Assembly: GCF_016587435.1 (NCBI RefSeq) | Contig: NZ_BNJJ01000011.1 | Coordinates: 186,001-250,000 of the forward strand | Direction of reading: 5' to 3' | Source of the DNA: Dictyobacter formicarum | GTDB lineage: Bacteria > Chloroflexota > Ktedonobacteria > Ktedonobacterales > Ktedonobacteraceae | DNA: 64,000 nt | Part shown: positions 42,717 to 53,144 of the stretch, piece by piece | Layout of the letters: every line of letters starts with the position of its first letter | Numbering within the stretch: position 1 is the stretch's first letter | Position numbers and translations under genes: made by a program | The notes under the pieces: generated by a model | What the model saw: only the letters and a program-made list of their open reading frames with translations | What the model was told of the DNA's origin: nothing | The model's database searches: none

Positions 42717-43865
42717 TTGAAAATTCATGAATATCAGGCCAAAGATATTCTGGGGAAGTATGGCGTTCCGGTCCAGCCGGGAAAAGTCGCCTATACACCA
42801 GAAGAGGCCGAAGCTATTGCCCGTGAATTGGGTGGGCCAGTTGTTATTAAAGCTCAGGTCTATGTCGGAGGACGCGGCAAAGCTGGCGGTATCCAGTTCG
42901 GGGACACACCCGAGCAAGCCCGCGAGGCGGCTGCGCGTGTCCTTGGTATGAATATTAAAGGACTCACTGTCGAAAAGGTACTGGTAACTTCTAAAATCGA
43001 TATTAAAGAAGAATACTATCTGGGTATAGTGCTCGATCGTAAATCTCAGGCACCAGTCGTGATGGTTTCGACGGCCGGCGGTATCGATATCGAAGAGGTC
43101 GCTGAGAAGACACCCGAAAAAATCATTAAGCAGCCCATCGATATGCACTGGGGCCTACGACATTTTGAGGCCCTGGATATTGTTGCCCGCGCAGGCTTCC
43201 CCTCCTATGTTTTGCGCCAATCAGCGGCCATCCTGGCTGCCCTGGCTAAAGCCTTCATTGAGAGCGATGCGAACCTGGCCGAGATCAATCCATTGGCCTA
43301 TACCGCTGACGGCAAGGTGATGGCTGCTGACGGCAAAATCGTAATCGACGATAATGGCCTGTTACGCCAGAAAGAATACGCAACCTGGGCTGAGCCTGAA
43401 GAGGCAAATCCTCTGGAATATGAAGCCAAGCAAGCTGGTTTGACCTATGTCAAACTGGATGGCGACGTTGGTATTATCGGCAATGGCGCGGGTCTGGTGA
43501 TGACTACGCTCGACATGGTGGCTCGCTCGGGCGGTAAGCCAGCCAACTTCCTTGACATCGGCGGTGGTGCCAAAGCCGAAGTCATGTATAAGTCACTCAC
43601 GTTTGTGGCCCGGGACCCACAGGTTAAGGGCATTCTCGTCAATATTTTCGGCGGCATTACCCGCGGCGAAGAGGTCGCTAAGGGCGTCATCATGGCCCAG
43701 GCTGAACTTCCCAAGGGCATGCCCATTGTGGTTCGTCTCTCGGGGACGGGCGCCGAAGAGGGACGGGCGTTGCTCAAAGACGCAGGACTGGACTGGGGTA
43801 AAGATATGCGCGACGCATCAGAGAAGATTGTGGCCGCGATCGCTCAAACGGAAAAAGGACTGTAA
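42717..43865 (+). CDS. sucC: succinyl-CoA ligase beta subunit
   Basis: 382 residues. ATP-grasp fold with [18 protein letters not shown] at the N-terminus, [39 protein letters not shown] and the C-terminal [27 protein letters not shown] and [15 protein letters not shown] motifs. With SucD it converts succinyl-CoA to succinate while making ATP or GTP in the TCA cycle. The start is TTG 42717 with AAGGAG 8 nt upstream. sucD follows 5 nt after its stop. Confidence 0.97.
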   Translation: MKIHEYQAKDILGKYGVPVQPGKVAYTPEEAEAIARELGGPVVIKAQVYVGGRGKAGGIQFGDTPEQAREAAARVLGMNIKGLTVEKVLVTSKIDIKEEYYLGIVLDRKSQAPVVMVSTAGGIDIEEVAEKTPEKIIKQPIDMHWGLRHFEALDIVARAGFPSYVLRQSAAILAALAKAFIESDANLAEINPLAYTADGKVMAADGKIVIDDNGLLRQKEYATWAEPEEANPLEYEAKQAGLTYVKLDGDVGIIGNGAGLVMTTLDMVARSGGKPANFLDIGGGAKAEVMYKSLTFVARDPQVKGILVNIFGGITRGEEVAKGVIMAQAELPKGMPIVVRLSGTGAEEGRALLKDAGLDWGKDMRDASEKIVAAIAQTEKGL

Positions 43866-43870
43866 GGGAC

Positions 43871-44734
43871 ATGAGTATTCTATTAGATAACACAACGCGG
43901 GTCATCGTTCAGGGTATCACTGGCCGCGAGGGTCAATATCATACCCGCAATATGATTGCTGCCGGTACTAACATTGTGGGCGGCGTCACACCGTCCAAAC
44001 GCGGACAAACCGTCGAGGGCGTGCCAGTCTTTGATACTGTCTTCCAGGCTAAGGCGGCTACTGATGCCAATGCGAGCTGCATCTTCGTGCCAGCAACCGG
44101 GGCAGCTGATGCCATTATGGAAGCAGCCACCGCTGGCATTGAACTGATTGTGTGCATTACCGAGAACATTCCCGTCATCGACATGACCCGCGCCATGCTG
44201 GTGGTGCGCGAAAAGGGTGCTCGCCTGATCGGTCCTAACTGTCCAGGTATGTGCTCTCCTGGCTTTGGCAAAATCGGTATCATCCCCTACCAGATCTTTA
44301 ATCCCGGTCCTGTAGGTTTTATTTCACGCTCAGGTACTCTAACCTATGAGGTCGTCTCTCTGCTTACAGAGGCTGGCATTGGTCAGTCTACCTGTATCGG
44401 CATTGGCGGCGATCCCATCATCGGCTCAACCTTTGTGGATTATCTCAGTCTCTTTGAGAAAGATCCGCAGACGAAGGTTGTAGTGATGTGTGGTGAGATC
44501 GGTGGCAGCGATGAAGAAGATGCGGCGGAGTTCATCAAAACGATGACCAAACCTGTTGTAGCTTTCGTCTCAGGTCGTACTGCACCCGCAGGCAAACGCA
44601 TGGGACATGCTGGAGCAATCATCTCCGGCAATACCGGTACCGCTCAGGGAAAAGTAGCTGCATTGCAAGCCGCTGGCGTTCCTGTCGCCGATACCATTTT
44701 TGATATTCCTGAATTAGTCAAAAAAGTACTCTAA
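43871..44734 (+). CDS. sucD: succinyl-CoA ligase alpha subunit
   Basis: 287 residues, typical length. CoA-binding Rossmann fold with [43 protein letters not shown], and the phosphohistidine loop [19 protein letters not shown]. It carries the phosphorylated His that transfers phosphate between succinyl phosphate and the nucleotide in SucC. It lies 5 nt after sucC. A hairpin (44744-44776) follows. Confidence 0.97.
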   Translation: MSILLDNTTRVIVQGITGREGQYHTRNMIAAGTNIVGGVTPSKRGQTVEGVPVFDTVFQAKAATDANASCIFVPATGAADAIMEAATAGIELIVCITENIPVIDMTRAMLVVREKGARLIGPNCPGMCSPGFGKIGIIPYQIFNPGPVGFISRSGTLTYEVVSLLTEAGIGQSTCIGIGGDPIIGSTFVDYLSLFEKDPQTKVVVMCGEIGGSDEEDAAEFIKTMTKPVVAFVSGRTAPAGKRMGHAGAIISGNTGTAQGKVAALQAAGVPVADTIFDIPELVKKVL

Positions 44735-44743
44735 CACAACGCT

Positions 44744-44776
44744 GGAGTATTCATGCCAGTCAGGCATGAGTACTCC
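44744..44776 (+). terminator. terminator hairpin after sucD
   Basis: GGAGTATTCATGCC pairs with GGCATGAGTACTCC (one T-G position), 5-nt loop. No T run. Confidence 0.6.
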
Positions 44777-44826
44777 ACCTAGAAATAACCAGGCACTCAA
44801 CCAATCAGCCTGACCAAGGGAAATCT

Positions 44827-46056
44827 ATGACAACGGCCCTCGTCTATGATCCAATATTTATGGAGCATCTCGTCCCCAAAGGACATCCTGAACGTCCTCA
44901 AAGAATGGAGATGTCAATCGGTTATCTGCGCGCCATGAACTGGCTGGAACGTCCAGGACTCGTGCAATTGGCGCCACGTGCCGCCAGCATTGATGAACTG
45001 GCAACTGTGCATGAACGCGAATACATCCAGGAGATTGCAGATCTCAGCCAGCAAGCAGCCGAAACCGAGGCAACCACCGGAACTCCTACCAGCTTGCAGG
45101 CAGGAACTGATACGTACGTGTCCGCTAAAACGTATGAAGCCGCTCGTAAAGCGGCAGGGGCCCCTCTGACAGCCCTGGATGCCATTATGAATGGCGAGGT
45201 CAAAAATGCCTATTGCCTGGTTCGCCCTCCGGGACACCATGCCGTCGCAGAAGCTGGTTTTGGTTTCTGCATCTTTAATAATGTCGCGATCGCGGCTCGC
45301 TATGCACTAGATCACTATGGGCTGGAGCGCGTCATGATCATCGATTACGATGTGCATCATGGTAATGGTACCCAGGAGACCTTCTATGATGATCCGCGCG
45401 TCCTCTATTTTTCAATCCACCAGTCCCCATTCTTTCCTGGCACTGGCCTATCCGAAGAACGTGGAGAAGGTGCGGCAGAAGGCACCACCATAAATGTTCC
45501 TTTGCCAGCAGGTTCAGGCTATGAAATCTATGAACCCATTTTCCGCCAGATTCTGGCTCCTGCCGCCGACCGCTTTAATCCACAATTGATCCTGGTTTCA
45601 GCTGGCTATGACGCCCATTGGAAAGAGGCCGAGGGCCACACTGGCGTCCAACCAGGCATGCGCATCTCCACCGCCGGCTTTGCCAAGCTTAATGAAATCA
45701 TTCTCAAGCTGGCCGATACCCTCTGTGAAGGAAAACTGATCATGGTCCAGGAAGGTGGCTACGACCTGGATGTTATTGCCAGCGGAGTCGCTACCAGCCT
45801 CAATCAGCTTCTTGGTAGCACGGAAGCTGTTGATAAGTATGGTCAGGCGCCTGATATCACCTACCAGATCAACACGGATGTCTTGATTTCAGAGCTGCGA
45901 CGCATCCATCAACTCACTGGCTATCGCATGCGTAATCAGGCCAAACCAGACCGTGAAAAGCTGCTGCGTGAAGTTAAAGGTCCCGTTATCACGAAAACAC
46001 CTGCAGCCCCATCCGCAGACAATGCCAGCGATACCTGCTGCCAGAATGAAGAATAA
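44827..46056 (+). CDS. acuC: histone-deacetylase-like protein (AcuC type)
   Basis: 409 residues. Class I arginase/deacetylase fold with all zinc-site elements: PPGHHAVAEAGFGFCIFNNVA, IIDYDVHHGNGTQETFYDDPRVLYFSIHQ, SAGYDAHWKEAEG, and the Tyr in QEGGYDLD. It deacetylates an acetyl-lysine protein, polyamine or similar amide; in Bacillus, AcuC deacetylates acetyl-CoA synthetase. C-terminal 50 residues beyond the catalytic domain are polar and variable. It starts 93 nt after sucD beyond a hairpin and has its own terminator (46068-46106). Confidence 0.92.
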   Translation: MTTALVYDPIFMEHLVPKGHPERPQRMEMSIGYLRAMNWLERPGLVQLAPRAASIDELATVHEREYIQEIADLSQQAAETEATTGTPTSLQAGTDTYVSAKTYEAARKAAGAPLTALDAIMNGEVKNAYCLVRPPGHHAVAEAGFGFCIFNNVAIAARYALDHYGLERVMIIDYDVHHGNGTQETFYDDPRVLYFSIHQSPFFPGTGLSEERGEGAAEGTTINVPLPAGSGYEIYEPIFRQILAPAADRFNPQLILVSAGYDAHWKEAEGHTGVQPGMRISTAGFAKLNEIILKLADTLCEGKLIMVQEGGYDLDVIASGVATSLNQLLGSTEAVDKYGQAPDITYQINTDVLISELRRIHQLTGYRMRNQAKPDREKLLREVKGPVITKTPAAPSADNASDTCCQNEE

Positions 46057-46067
46057 TTTCGCCACTG

Positions 46068-46106
46068 AAAAGAGCGTGGACAATACCAGAATCTACGCTC
46101 TTTTTC
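46068..46106 (+). terminator. rho-independent terminator after acuC
   Basis: AAAAGAGCGT (46068-46077), 17-nt loop, ACGCTCTTTT (46095-46104) with a T run. Confidence 0.8.
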
Positions 46107-46249
46107 TCTGCCTTTCTGTTGACGCCCAGGAACACTAAGAGATACACTAAAAGCATATAGCAGAGGGCACTGTGAGCACATATGATGCTCATTAAAATCT
46201 TTGCGGCGCACTACGTGGCATGTATAAAAGCTGCCTGCACAGAGGATAT

Positions 46250-47116
46250 ATGCAAAATAAACACAGACAGATACGGTTGCTTGGTGAGGAGGATATCCCT
46301 GCTATTGAACGGCTATTGCGCACATCTGAGTATATCTACCAGCGTTTTACGCTCGGTGAGTTGCCTTTATTGTTAAAGCGGTATCCGGCAGTTGGGCTGT
46401 GGAATGATAGCACTCTCTATGGCTTCCTGCTCTCACAGATTATTAGTCCATCATTGGCCTGGTTTAGCGGCTTTGGGGTTAGCTGGACAGAGAGTAGAGA
46501 ATATGTGTCAGTGCTGGCCCACTTACTCGATCAGCTCTATGAGCAATTGAGGGCCCAGGGCGTTCAGTATTTCCATTATTCTGGCAATGATAGTGAAAAT
46601 GACTGGCTGCGCCCCCTCCTACTAGGTCGAAGCTTCATTCCTTATCGCAATCTCTATTCCTACGACAAATTCGATTACAAGGTCCCAACCACTGGCAATC
46701 AATCTGTGACTATACGCAACGTAGATCTGACGCTTGATATGCCTGCGCTCCTGCGCATTGAAGAGGCCTGCTTTGAAGATCTGTGGCGCTACGACCCCTA
46801 CTCTTTTCAAGATATTGCCAGTACCCACCCTTACTTTGTTGTGGCAGAGCTCAATGGAGAGGTGGTGGGCTATCAGTTCAATGCGTTGGACGATGATTAT
46901 GGCTATCTGGTGCGCATTGCTGTGCATCCATCGGCGGCGGGCCTGGGTATTGGAGCGCGCCTGATGGTCGAGGCAATCTACTTTTTTGAGCGCGCTCGCG
47001 TCTCACGCATTATGCTCAATACCCAGGAAGATAACCATCATGCCCACCGTCTCTATGAGTGGTTTGGCTTTATCCGCTTGCAGCAAAAGGGCTTTGTGTT
47101 GCGCAAACGTCTCTAG
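46250..47116 (+). CDS. GNAT acetyltransferase, double domain
   Basis: 288 residues from ATG 46250 (AGAGGA 4 nt upstream). The C-terminal half is a GNAT domain with VRIAVHPSAAGLGIGARLMVEAIYFFERARVSRIMLNTQEDNHHAHRLYEWFGF. The N-terminal half (1-130) looks like a degenerate second GNAT fold with LGRSFIPYRNLYSYDKF. This two-domain layout occurs in the MshD (mycothiol synthase)-like and other tandem GNAT groups. Substrate unknown. Its stop is followed by the repeat element copy B (47182-47294). Confidence 0.85.
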   Translation: MQNKHRQIRLLGEEDIPAIERLLRTSEYIYQRFTLGELPLLLKRYPAVGLWNDSTLYGFLLSQIISPSLAWFSGFGVSWTESREYVSVLAHLLDQLYEQLRAQGVQYFHYSGNDSENDWLRPLLLGRSFIPYRNLYSYDKFDYKVPTTGNQSVTIRNVDLTLDMPALLRIEEACFEDLWRYDPYSFQDIASTHPYFVVAELNGEVVGYQFNALDDDYGYLVRIAVHPSAAGLGIGARLMVEAIYFFERARVSRIMLNTQEDNHHAHRLYEWFGFIRLQQKGFVLRKRL

Positions 47117-47181
47117 TTTTGACCGCAATATACTGCGATCAAAGCACTCCCTTTCGGGCGTCCGCATACGCGGCCGCACTT

Positions 47182-47294
47182 TTTTATTGAGACAATGGTG
47201 CAAAAACACGCGCTGAGCGCGTGTTTTTTGCACCATTGTCTCAATAAAACGCTTTGAGCGCCGTAGGCGCGTAGTGTCAGGAGCCGAAGGCGCG
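47182..47294 (+). repeat. hairpin-plus-tail repeat element, copy B
   Basis: Hairpin arms 47182-47213 and 47217-47249 (32/33 nt, loop TGA, one bulged base). The tail then reads GCTTTGAGC, mini-hairpin GCGCC-GTA-GGCGC, GTAGTGTCAGGAGCCGAAGG. It sits between the convergent GNAT and cyclase genes. See findings. Confidence 0.88.
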
Positions 47295-47308
47295 AATCTT
47301 ATGCTTTT

Positions 47309-49306
47309 TTAGCGCAGCCCCATTACATAGCGCACTGTTAATGGGGCGCTCTTATTTTTTACCGAGAGTGCATAGGGTTTACCGGTCTGTATCTGATTCG
47401 AAACGTGTTGATATGTAGTGTCATTGAGCAGGATATTATTATCAGAAACATTGTTCTGCAAGCGCGAAGCGACATTGACCGCGTCCCCAATGGCCGTATA
47501 GTTCTGCAAGCGCTCGTGCGCGCCAACGTTCCCAACTGTAGCCAGGCCGGTATTGACACCAATACCAAAGGAAACCTGAACTTCCTGGGGCTGTGAACGC
47601 TGGTAGTCAAGCACTGCCATACGCATCTTCCAGGCCGCACGCACGGCACGCAAGGCATGATCAGCTTGTGGCAAAGGCGCATTAAAGATAGCCATCAAGG
47701 CATCGCCTTGAAATGCGGTCAGGGTGCCCGCCTCTTCCCAGATGGCGTCACACATGATCTTGAGGTAGCGATTGATCAAGTGCATGACCTCCTCTGGCCG
47801 CATATTTTCGCTCAAACGAGTATACCCACGGATGTCAGCAAAAACGACCGAGATCTCTTTCGTTTCACCTCCTAGCTTCAAGGCCATGGGATCACGAATG
47901 AGCTGTTCAACGACATGTGGGTGTACGTAACGTTCAAAAATGCCTCGCACCTGTCTGGCTCGCGCCTCAGAACGTTTAAGCTCTGTCTGGTCATCGATCA
48001 CTAAGGCCATGCCGATATGCGAGCCTTGCACATCACGGAGCGAACTGACATAACAGCTTAAACTCACCATCTCATCCCGCTCTCGGCCAGGAACTCTACA
48101 GTTGATAGCCTGATTAATCAACGTGCCATGCTCATGATGGGCTTGCGCATTATAGAGCATATCAATGATACCAACCTCAGCAGGTAAGCTCTTAAATGCA
48201 TCGCGATAGTGTTTGCCCAGGGCCTGATTAGGATTTATACGCAAGATGATGCTGGCCGCCGCATTAAAGGTGGTAATCATACCTGCAGAATTGGTAGTGA
48301 TGACGCCATTAGCGATAGAACCAAAGATATTATCCATGTATTGCTTATCTTCGCGCACCGTGCGAATGGCACGATTGAGGTCAGCGAACAGGCGAGCGTT
48401 ATCGATAGCAATGGCGGCTTGATTACAGAAGGCAAGTAACAATTCCAGATGTTTGCGACTAAAGAGCCTGGTGTTATAGCGACTATCGACGTAAACAGCG
48501 CCAATACAATTATTGCGCACAATCAGGGGCGCACACATAATGGAACGAATGCCATACACCAAAATACTCTGATTATCTTTTAAGCCCTCATCTAGCTGCG
48601 CATCATCGGTCAACAATGGCTGGCGACTCTCAATAACTTTTTTGATCGTGTTACGGCTAATCTGAGCCGTAGCAAAAGCGCTCTCGGGAATGGTATTGGC
48701 ATTTTTGTCGCGCGCAATGGTTAACTCGGAGGCGCCCGAACTGGTATTCACCAGCATCAACACACCACGTTCGGCCTTCACGAATTGGATGACGCGATCC
48801 ATGACCAGCGACAAAACCTCGTCGAACTCCAGGGTCGAGTTGAGCGTACGTGCAATTTCTGACAGCGTTTCCAGTTCGTCGCGCTGCCGCTCCAGGTTCA
48901 AGATACTGGTCGCCATGGCTTCACGCTCATTCTTAAAGGAACGCCTGGACGGTGAGGGCTGAGTCTCCAGGTCAGCGTTCTGCGCCGATCTCCTGCCAGG
49001 AGATTGAGCCTGAGCTTCGCTCACCGTACGCTGTATCGCCTGGTAGATACGCCCTAATTCTAAATCCGCACTGCGACTCACATTCAGGGCATCACTCAAT
49101 AAGCGCACCCGGGGGTCACCCCCCTCGCTCGCAAAGGTGCCTTCAACAGCAATACCTAATCGCTCAGAGCTCTCGTGGATGAGGCGCGAAATGCGGATCA
49201 CCCTCTCACTGATAGCGCGTAATTCATCGCCTGCTTTGCCAGATAAATCGGCAGAGATCACGCAGATTCCTCCCTCTAGATGGAGCGTTGTCCCTCCCTG
49301 GGCCAT
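47309..49306 (-). CDS. class III nucleotide cyclase with GAF and PAS sensors
   Basis: 665 residues. N-terminal helical/linker part (1-150, polar), a GAF domain (about 165-310), a PAS domain (about 325-440, NIFGSIANGVITTNSAGMITTFNAAASIILRINP), and a class III cyclase domain (about 470-660). The cyclase has the metal-binding FADIRGYTRLSE and FQGDALMAIF and the transition-state NVASRL, but where most adenylate cyclases have a DKFxGD signature this one reads TAFQGD: the adenine-specifying Lys is Ala. It probably makes cAMP or a different cyclic nucleotide, or is non-cyclising. No membrane segment. Convergent to the GNAT gene, with a repeat element between. Confidence 0.9.
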   Translation of the reverse strand: MAQGGTTLHLEGGICVISADLSGKAGDELRAISERVIRISRLIHESSERLGIAVEGTFASEGGDPRVRLLSDALNVSRSADLELGRIYQAIQRTVSEAQAQSPGRRSAQNADLETQPSPSRRSFKNEREAMATSILNLERQRDELETLSEIARTLNSTLEFDEVLSLVMDRVIQFVKAERGVLMLVNTSSGASELTIARDKNANTIPESAFATAQISRNTIKKVIESRQPLLTDDAQLDEGLKDNQSILVYGIRSIMCAPLIVRNNCIGAVYVDSRYNTRLFSRKHLELLLAFCNQAAIAIDNARLFADLNRAIRTVREDKQYMDNIFGSIANGVITTNSAGMITTFNAAASIILRINPNQALGKHYRDAFKSLPAEVGIIDMLYNAQAHHEHGTLINQAINCRVPGRERDEMVSLSCYVSSLRDVQGSHIGMALVIDDQTELKRSEARARQVRGIFERYVHPHVVEQLIRDPMALKLGGETKEISVVFADIRGYTRLSENMRPEEVMHLINRYLKIMCDAIWEEAGTLTAFQGDALMAIFNAPLPQADHALRAVRAAWKMRMAVLDYQRSQPQEVQVSFGIGVNTGLATVGNVGAHERLQNYTAIGDAVNVASRLQNNVSDNNILLNDTTYQHVSNQIQTGKPYALSVKNKSAPLTVRYVMGLR

Positions 49307-49481
49307 TGCGAAAAGTTAGCAGTGGTCATAAATATGTCATCAGATAGAGTTGCGACACAGCCATACGTTAAAAAGCGCACGCGAAACATGGGCATACTCT
49401 TTTATTTTAAAACGAATATGCCCACCTATTATAGCACAGCAATGTTTTGCTTGCTTTATTATATTTAGCACCGCTTGCTTT

Positions 49482-50381
49482 TTACACGCCTTGTGTTTCC
49501 AGATAAGTTCTGAAGGATTGTGGCTTGAAACCAAAATCACGTTCGACGCTATTCAGATCGGTAGTATTGTCGAATGAGAAGAGGGCCATGGCGGCTTTGG
49601 TTAACGGTGGTTTGGGTAAGACGGCCTCCATGACAGCAGCTCCCACTCCGACTAAAGGTGTAGGAGCGTAAACCTTGGGTCGATTATGATGGGTAGCCTG
49701 AAGCAGCATGTCAAAAATCTGGCTGAATGAATAGTATTCCGGCCCACCAATCGTGAAGATCTTACTATTGGTCTGATCCGGATTTTGCAGGATCTTGATA
49801 ATAACCGTTACGACATCGTCCACGGAGATAGGCTGAAACATGGTCTTGCCACCACCAATCAGCGGTACCACGGGAGCTGTCTGAATCAGATCCACTAATC
49901 CTTTGATAAAAGGCGCTCCTTTGCCAAAGAGCACCGAGGGCCGAATAATAGTCCAGTCCAGTCCGCTCTCTATTAGCATTTTCTCGGATAAGTAGCGGCC
50001 TTGCATATAACTACCAGGTTTATCTGGTTTAGTACCCAGGCCGCTAACTTCAATCATCCGTTTGACGCCAGCAGCTTTGGCCGCCAGAATCAGGTTGGAG
50101 GTGCCTCCCACATTGGTCTCTTCGTAATAATTGCCCGCAGATTGTTTACGATCGGCAGTCATGAAAGCTGCGTGTATAACTGTGTCGATTCCCTGTACAG
50201 CGGGTTCCAGTGTAGCCGGTTGCGTGGTCGCCCCTTGCACTAATTCAACACTATCAGCAGGTAAGATGCTGGCTGCCTGGTGCAGATCACGCACCAGGCA
50301 GCGTGGCCGCTCACCCTGGGCTACCAGTCGAGCTACCAGATGCCTCCCAATAAAACCAGTGGCCCCTGTAATCAGTAACAT
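49482..50381 (-). CDS. NAD(P)-binding SDR (complex I NDUFA9-like/NmrA-like)
   Basis: 299 residues. Extended short-chain dehydrogenase/reductase with LLITGATGFIGRHLVARLVAQGE at the N-terminus, HAAFMTADRKQSAGNYYEETNVGGTSNLILAAK, and RYLSEKMLIESGLDWTIIRPSVLFGKG with the weak YxxxK site. This matches the atypical SDR5/NDUFA9-like group of bacterial NAD(P)-binding proteins; many lack the active-site Tyr. The C-terminus has MFQPISVDDVV and IFTIGGPEYYSF. ATG 50381 is chosen because AGAAGGG lies upstream. Monocistronic. The 393-bp gap upstream holds only a terminator-like hairpin. Confidence 0.88.
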   Translation of the reverse strand: MLLITGATGFIGRHLVARLVAQGERPRCLVRDLHQAASILPADSVELVQGATTQPATLEPAVQGIDTVIHAAFMTADRKQSAGNYYEETNVGGTSNLILAAKAAGVKRMIEVSGLGTKPDKPGSYMQGRYLSEKMLIESGLDWTIIRPSVLFGKGAPFIKGLVDLIQTAPVVPLIGGGKTMFQPISVDDVVTVIIKILQNPDQTNSKIFTIGGPEYYSFSQIFDMLLQATHHNRPKVYAPTPLVGVGAAVMEAVLPKPPLTKAAMALFSFDNTTDLNSVERDFGFKPQSFRTYLETQGV

Positions 50382-50678
50382 TGGCTCTGTCCCTTCTTTG
50401 AAACACACCCTTTACGCTAGAGATGCTGGATCGGCGCGCTTCAGGTACTATTAATGTTCTTATCTTAAAGTAGTTACAATAACGTTGCGGCGGCGCAACG
50501 AGTCGCAGATAGGCAGCACTTCCGCTTGTTCTTAAGTATAAACTACTATTTTTAGTGTAATAAGAGATCAACATTGAAGCCAGGGCATAATCTCATGTAT
50601 TTGATGGTGAGTCAGCACATCAAGTACTCGTAGGTGCGCCATTGCTAGCGCTCGCTTGCTTTCCATGCGAAAACGCAC

Positions 50679-50737
50679 AAAAAAAGCGATTGGAGCGGCC
50701 TGGCATGATGCGTATCATCATTATTGTCGCTTTTTTT
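50679..50737 (-). terminator. terminator of the two-component operon (RR-HK)
   Basis: AAAAAAAGCGA at 50679 pairs with TCGCTTTTTTT at 50727-50737. Between them is an inner hairpin ATGATGCGTATCAT. It lies downstream of the minus-strand kinase gene that ends at 50775. Confidence 0.7.
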
Positions 50738-50774
50738 AAACGGAAAGGGTAAAAATTGCCAGCAATGGGTGCGC

Positions 50775-53144
50775 CTACCGCAGTGCTTCTATGGGAAGGA
50801 AAATACGTACGCAGACACCCTCATTGGGAGTTGTTTTGACGGTAAGGGTGCCTCCAGCGATGGCAAGGAGCGCGCTATGTGTTAGGAGTCCGCCACCCGT
50901 TCCAGTGGTTGAGCAGCCGGCGGCAACGATGCCGATGCCGTCATCGGCTACCTCAACTTCCAGGTGAGGATTACAGAAAGCAGAGAGGGTGAGTCGCAGC
51001 CGACGATGGATATCAGAACCGCGAGCATGGCGAGCGGCATTGCGCAAGGCCTCCTGCACGGCAGCAAAGATCAATTCGGCAATCGCGGGAGGAACAACAT
51101 CATCAATGACCTGAGCGGTTTCCTCTGAGACGTTCCACTCGACCACATCAAAGGCCTGCTGAAAATCCTGTTCCAGCATGGTATGAATGGCGGCCATCAT
51201 GCCATCTCGCTCCAGGCGATGCGGGGCGCCGGTTGACATGGCTCGCATCATCGACGCCAGTTGGCGATGGACAGAACTGATCGAGCCAACCGCTTCATGC
51301 AAAGCTTGCTCAAAACGCTCTGGGGTCTCGCTATCCTGCGCATGGAGGGAACGTACGGTCTCCAGCCGCAACAGGGCCAGGTGCAACATTGGTAAGGTTT
51401 CATCGTGCAAGACACGACGTTGCTGGGCGCCCAACAGTTTTACATCTACCACACGCCGCCGCAACAAACCAGCTACCGCCAGCATGGCCTCATGATCACG
51501 CAGCGTATCCAGAATCCGCTGCCCACACGCCTGCGCCAGGTCCATATCTTCATTCGTAAAAGCCCCACCATCCTGGCGCGGGCCCAGATAAAGCCTGGCA
51601 ACCAATCCTAATTCATCATAAATCGGCAATACCCAGCAGATAACCGGCAGGCCTTGCAATAATACTCTGATACGATAAGCATGCAAGTCAGAACGCAGTA
51701 CCTTTGGACCTTTGATCTCGCTTAGCACCGGCTCATTGAGCTCAATGCCGCTCAGCTCTTCGGCATTTTCAGGCATATCTACGATTGACCAGCGATAGGA
51801 AAAACTTCTTCTAACAGGACCAGTCAATACGACCAGGCGCGCACAACGCACTTCCAATACCTCTTTACACAGGTGAAAGAAGAGGGCCTCCATATTTTGC
51901 TCGGTCTTCTGCAAGTCGGTGTTGAGCCAGTGACGCACACTGGTACTGCGCAAGAAAGGTCCTAACAATGAGACATAGCGGTCGTGCGCGGTGTAGCTAC
52001 TCCAGGTAAAGAGGGCATAGGCTCCGGTGGCAATGATGGTAATTAGCAACAGGCTTCCCAACGAGCTATGCGTAATCCACATCAGAAAAGAAATAAAAAG
52101 TGCAATAGCAGTAGCGACAAATACAATGCCACGCCATTGTTCAAAAAAGCCTCTCCGGGCCAGGGGACGCTCAATAAGGATGCCATGTCTGACAATTGAA
52201 TAGCCAATCAGCAAGACAATCAAGGCTACACAGCCGGTCGCGTAAATATCCAGCAGGATGAGATTAGTTGGTATAGTATTGGGGTTGGTCAAATAGGTTG
52301 CGGGAAGGCCGCCATTCTCCTGTATTTTCACCCAGTTGATCATCGACCAGACACCCAGTACACCTAAACTAAGGGTCAAACAGACCATCAATAGTGCCGC
52401 CAGCAATAATACTGGGCGCGCAAGATGCCAGGACAATACGGGCTCTTCCAGATTTTCCACATCAATCTGGTCATCCCAGAAAGCATCGACCAGGGAACGA
52501 CGCAAAGAACGGGTGCGCACACGCATGATGCCAAAGCGCCATAGGGCATTGAGCAGGCGTCCCACCCGTGCTGGCGTAAACCAGGGACCGATCACACAGA
52601 ATGTCACATAAGCTAAAAAGATTGGCAATACTAGCAGTGGTAAAGACGGTCCCCTCGGTGAGCCACTACTGATATCACTTCCATAGGCCAGCAGCAATAG
52701 CGTTCCCTTGAAAGTAAAAGTAGCTCGATTCACAATCAGAATCAACAGCACACTACAACCTAGCAGCGCGCTGCTAATCAGCAAGTATGGGCGGCGCCGG
52801 CTCCATTTGCTGTTGAGGAAAGAGGCGTAATACAGACCAATAACAAACCAGATATAGGGCACGCCGATGGCTGGGAACCAGATCAGGCGCCACAAAAAAT
52901 CGGCTGAGATAGGTCCGCCTGTAGCTATGGATAGAGAGCCAGAAATCAGCAAGGCATGAATAAAGAAAAAGAGCGCCGCCAATCCCAATCCCACCACACC
53001 CACACGCGCGATCATGCTGCGCCGATCACCATTCAGCCACACGGTAAACGCCAACCATAAAAAAGCTATCAGATTAAAAATCGACAAAGCCAGGGCGAGA
53101 GTTTGTAGCAACAAAGCAGGAGTCTGAAAAAACGGTACAGGCAT
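50775..53144 (-). CDS. membrane sensor histidine kinase with GAF domain
   Basis: 789 residues. Many hydrophobic segments in the first 400 residues (about 9-10 TM), a GAF-like region (about 420-560), then the phosphotransfer segment with LLGAQQRRVLHDETLPMLHLALLRLE and HATPase_c (N box AAVQEALRNAARHARG, G1 ADDGIGI). The His-box is HisKA_3-like but unusual. The start is ATG 53144, whose A overlaps the response-regulator stop (TAATG), so the two are translationally coupled. The input is presumably the large membrane domain; its ligand is unknown. I recognise no canonical name for it. Confidence 0.88.
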   Translation of the reverse strand: MPVPFFQTPALLLQTLALALSIFNLIAFLWLAFTVWLNGDRRSMIARVGVVGLGLAALFFFIHALLISGSLSIATGGPISADFLWRLIWFPAIGVPYIWFVIGLYYASFLNSKWSRRRPYLLISSALLGCSVLLILIVNRATFTFKGTLLLLAYGSDISSGSPRGPSLPLLVLPIFLAYVTFCVIGPWFTPARVGRLLNALWRFGIMRVRTRSLRRSLVDAFWDDQIDVENLEEPVLSWHLARPVLLLAALLMVCLTLSLGVLGVWSMINWVKIQENGGLPATYLTNPNTIPTNLILLDIYATGCVALIVLLIGYSIVRHGILIERPLARRGFFEQWRGIVFVATAIALFISFLMWITHSSLGSLLLITIIATGAYALFTWSSYTAHDRYVSLLGPFLRSTSVRHWLNTDLQKTEQNMEALFFHLCKEVLEVRCARLVVLTGPVRRSFSYRWSIVDMPENAEELSGIELNEPVLSEIKGPKVLRSDLHAYRIRVLLQGLPVICWVLPIYDELGLVARLYLGPRQDGGAFTNEDMDLAQACGQRILDTLRDHEAMLAVAGLLRRRVVDVKLLGAQQRRVLHDETLPMLHLALLRLETVRSLHAQDSETPERFEQALHEAVGSISSVHRQLASMMRAMSTGAPHRLERDGMMAAIHTMLEQDFQQAFDVVEWNVSEETAQVIDDVVPPAIAELIFAAVQEALRNAARHARGSDIHRRLRLTLSAFCNPHLEVEVADDGIGIVAAGCSTTGTGGGLLTHSALLAIAGGTLTVKTTPNEGVCVRIFLPIEALR

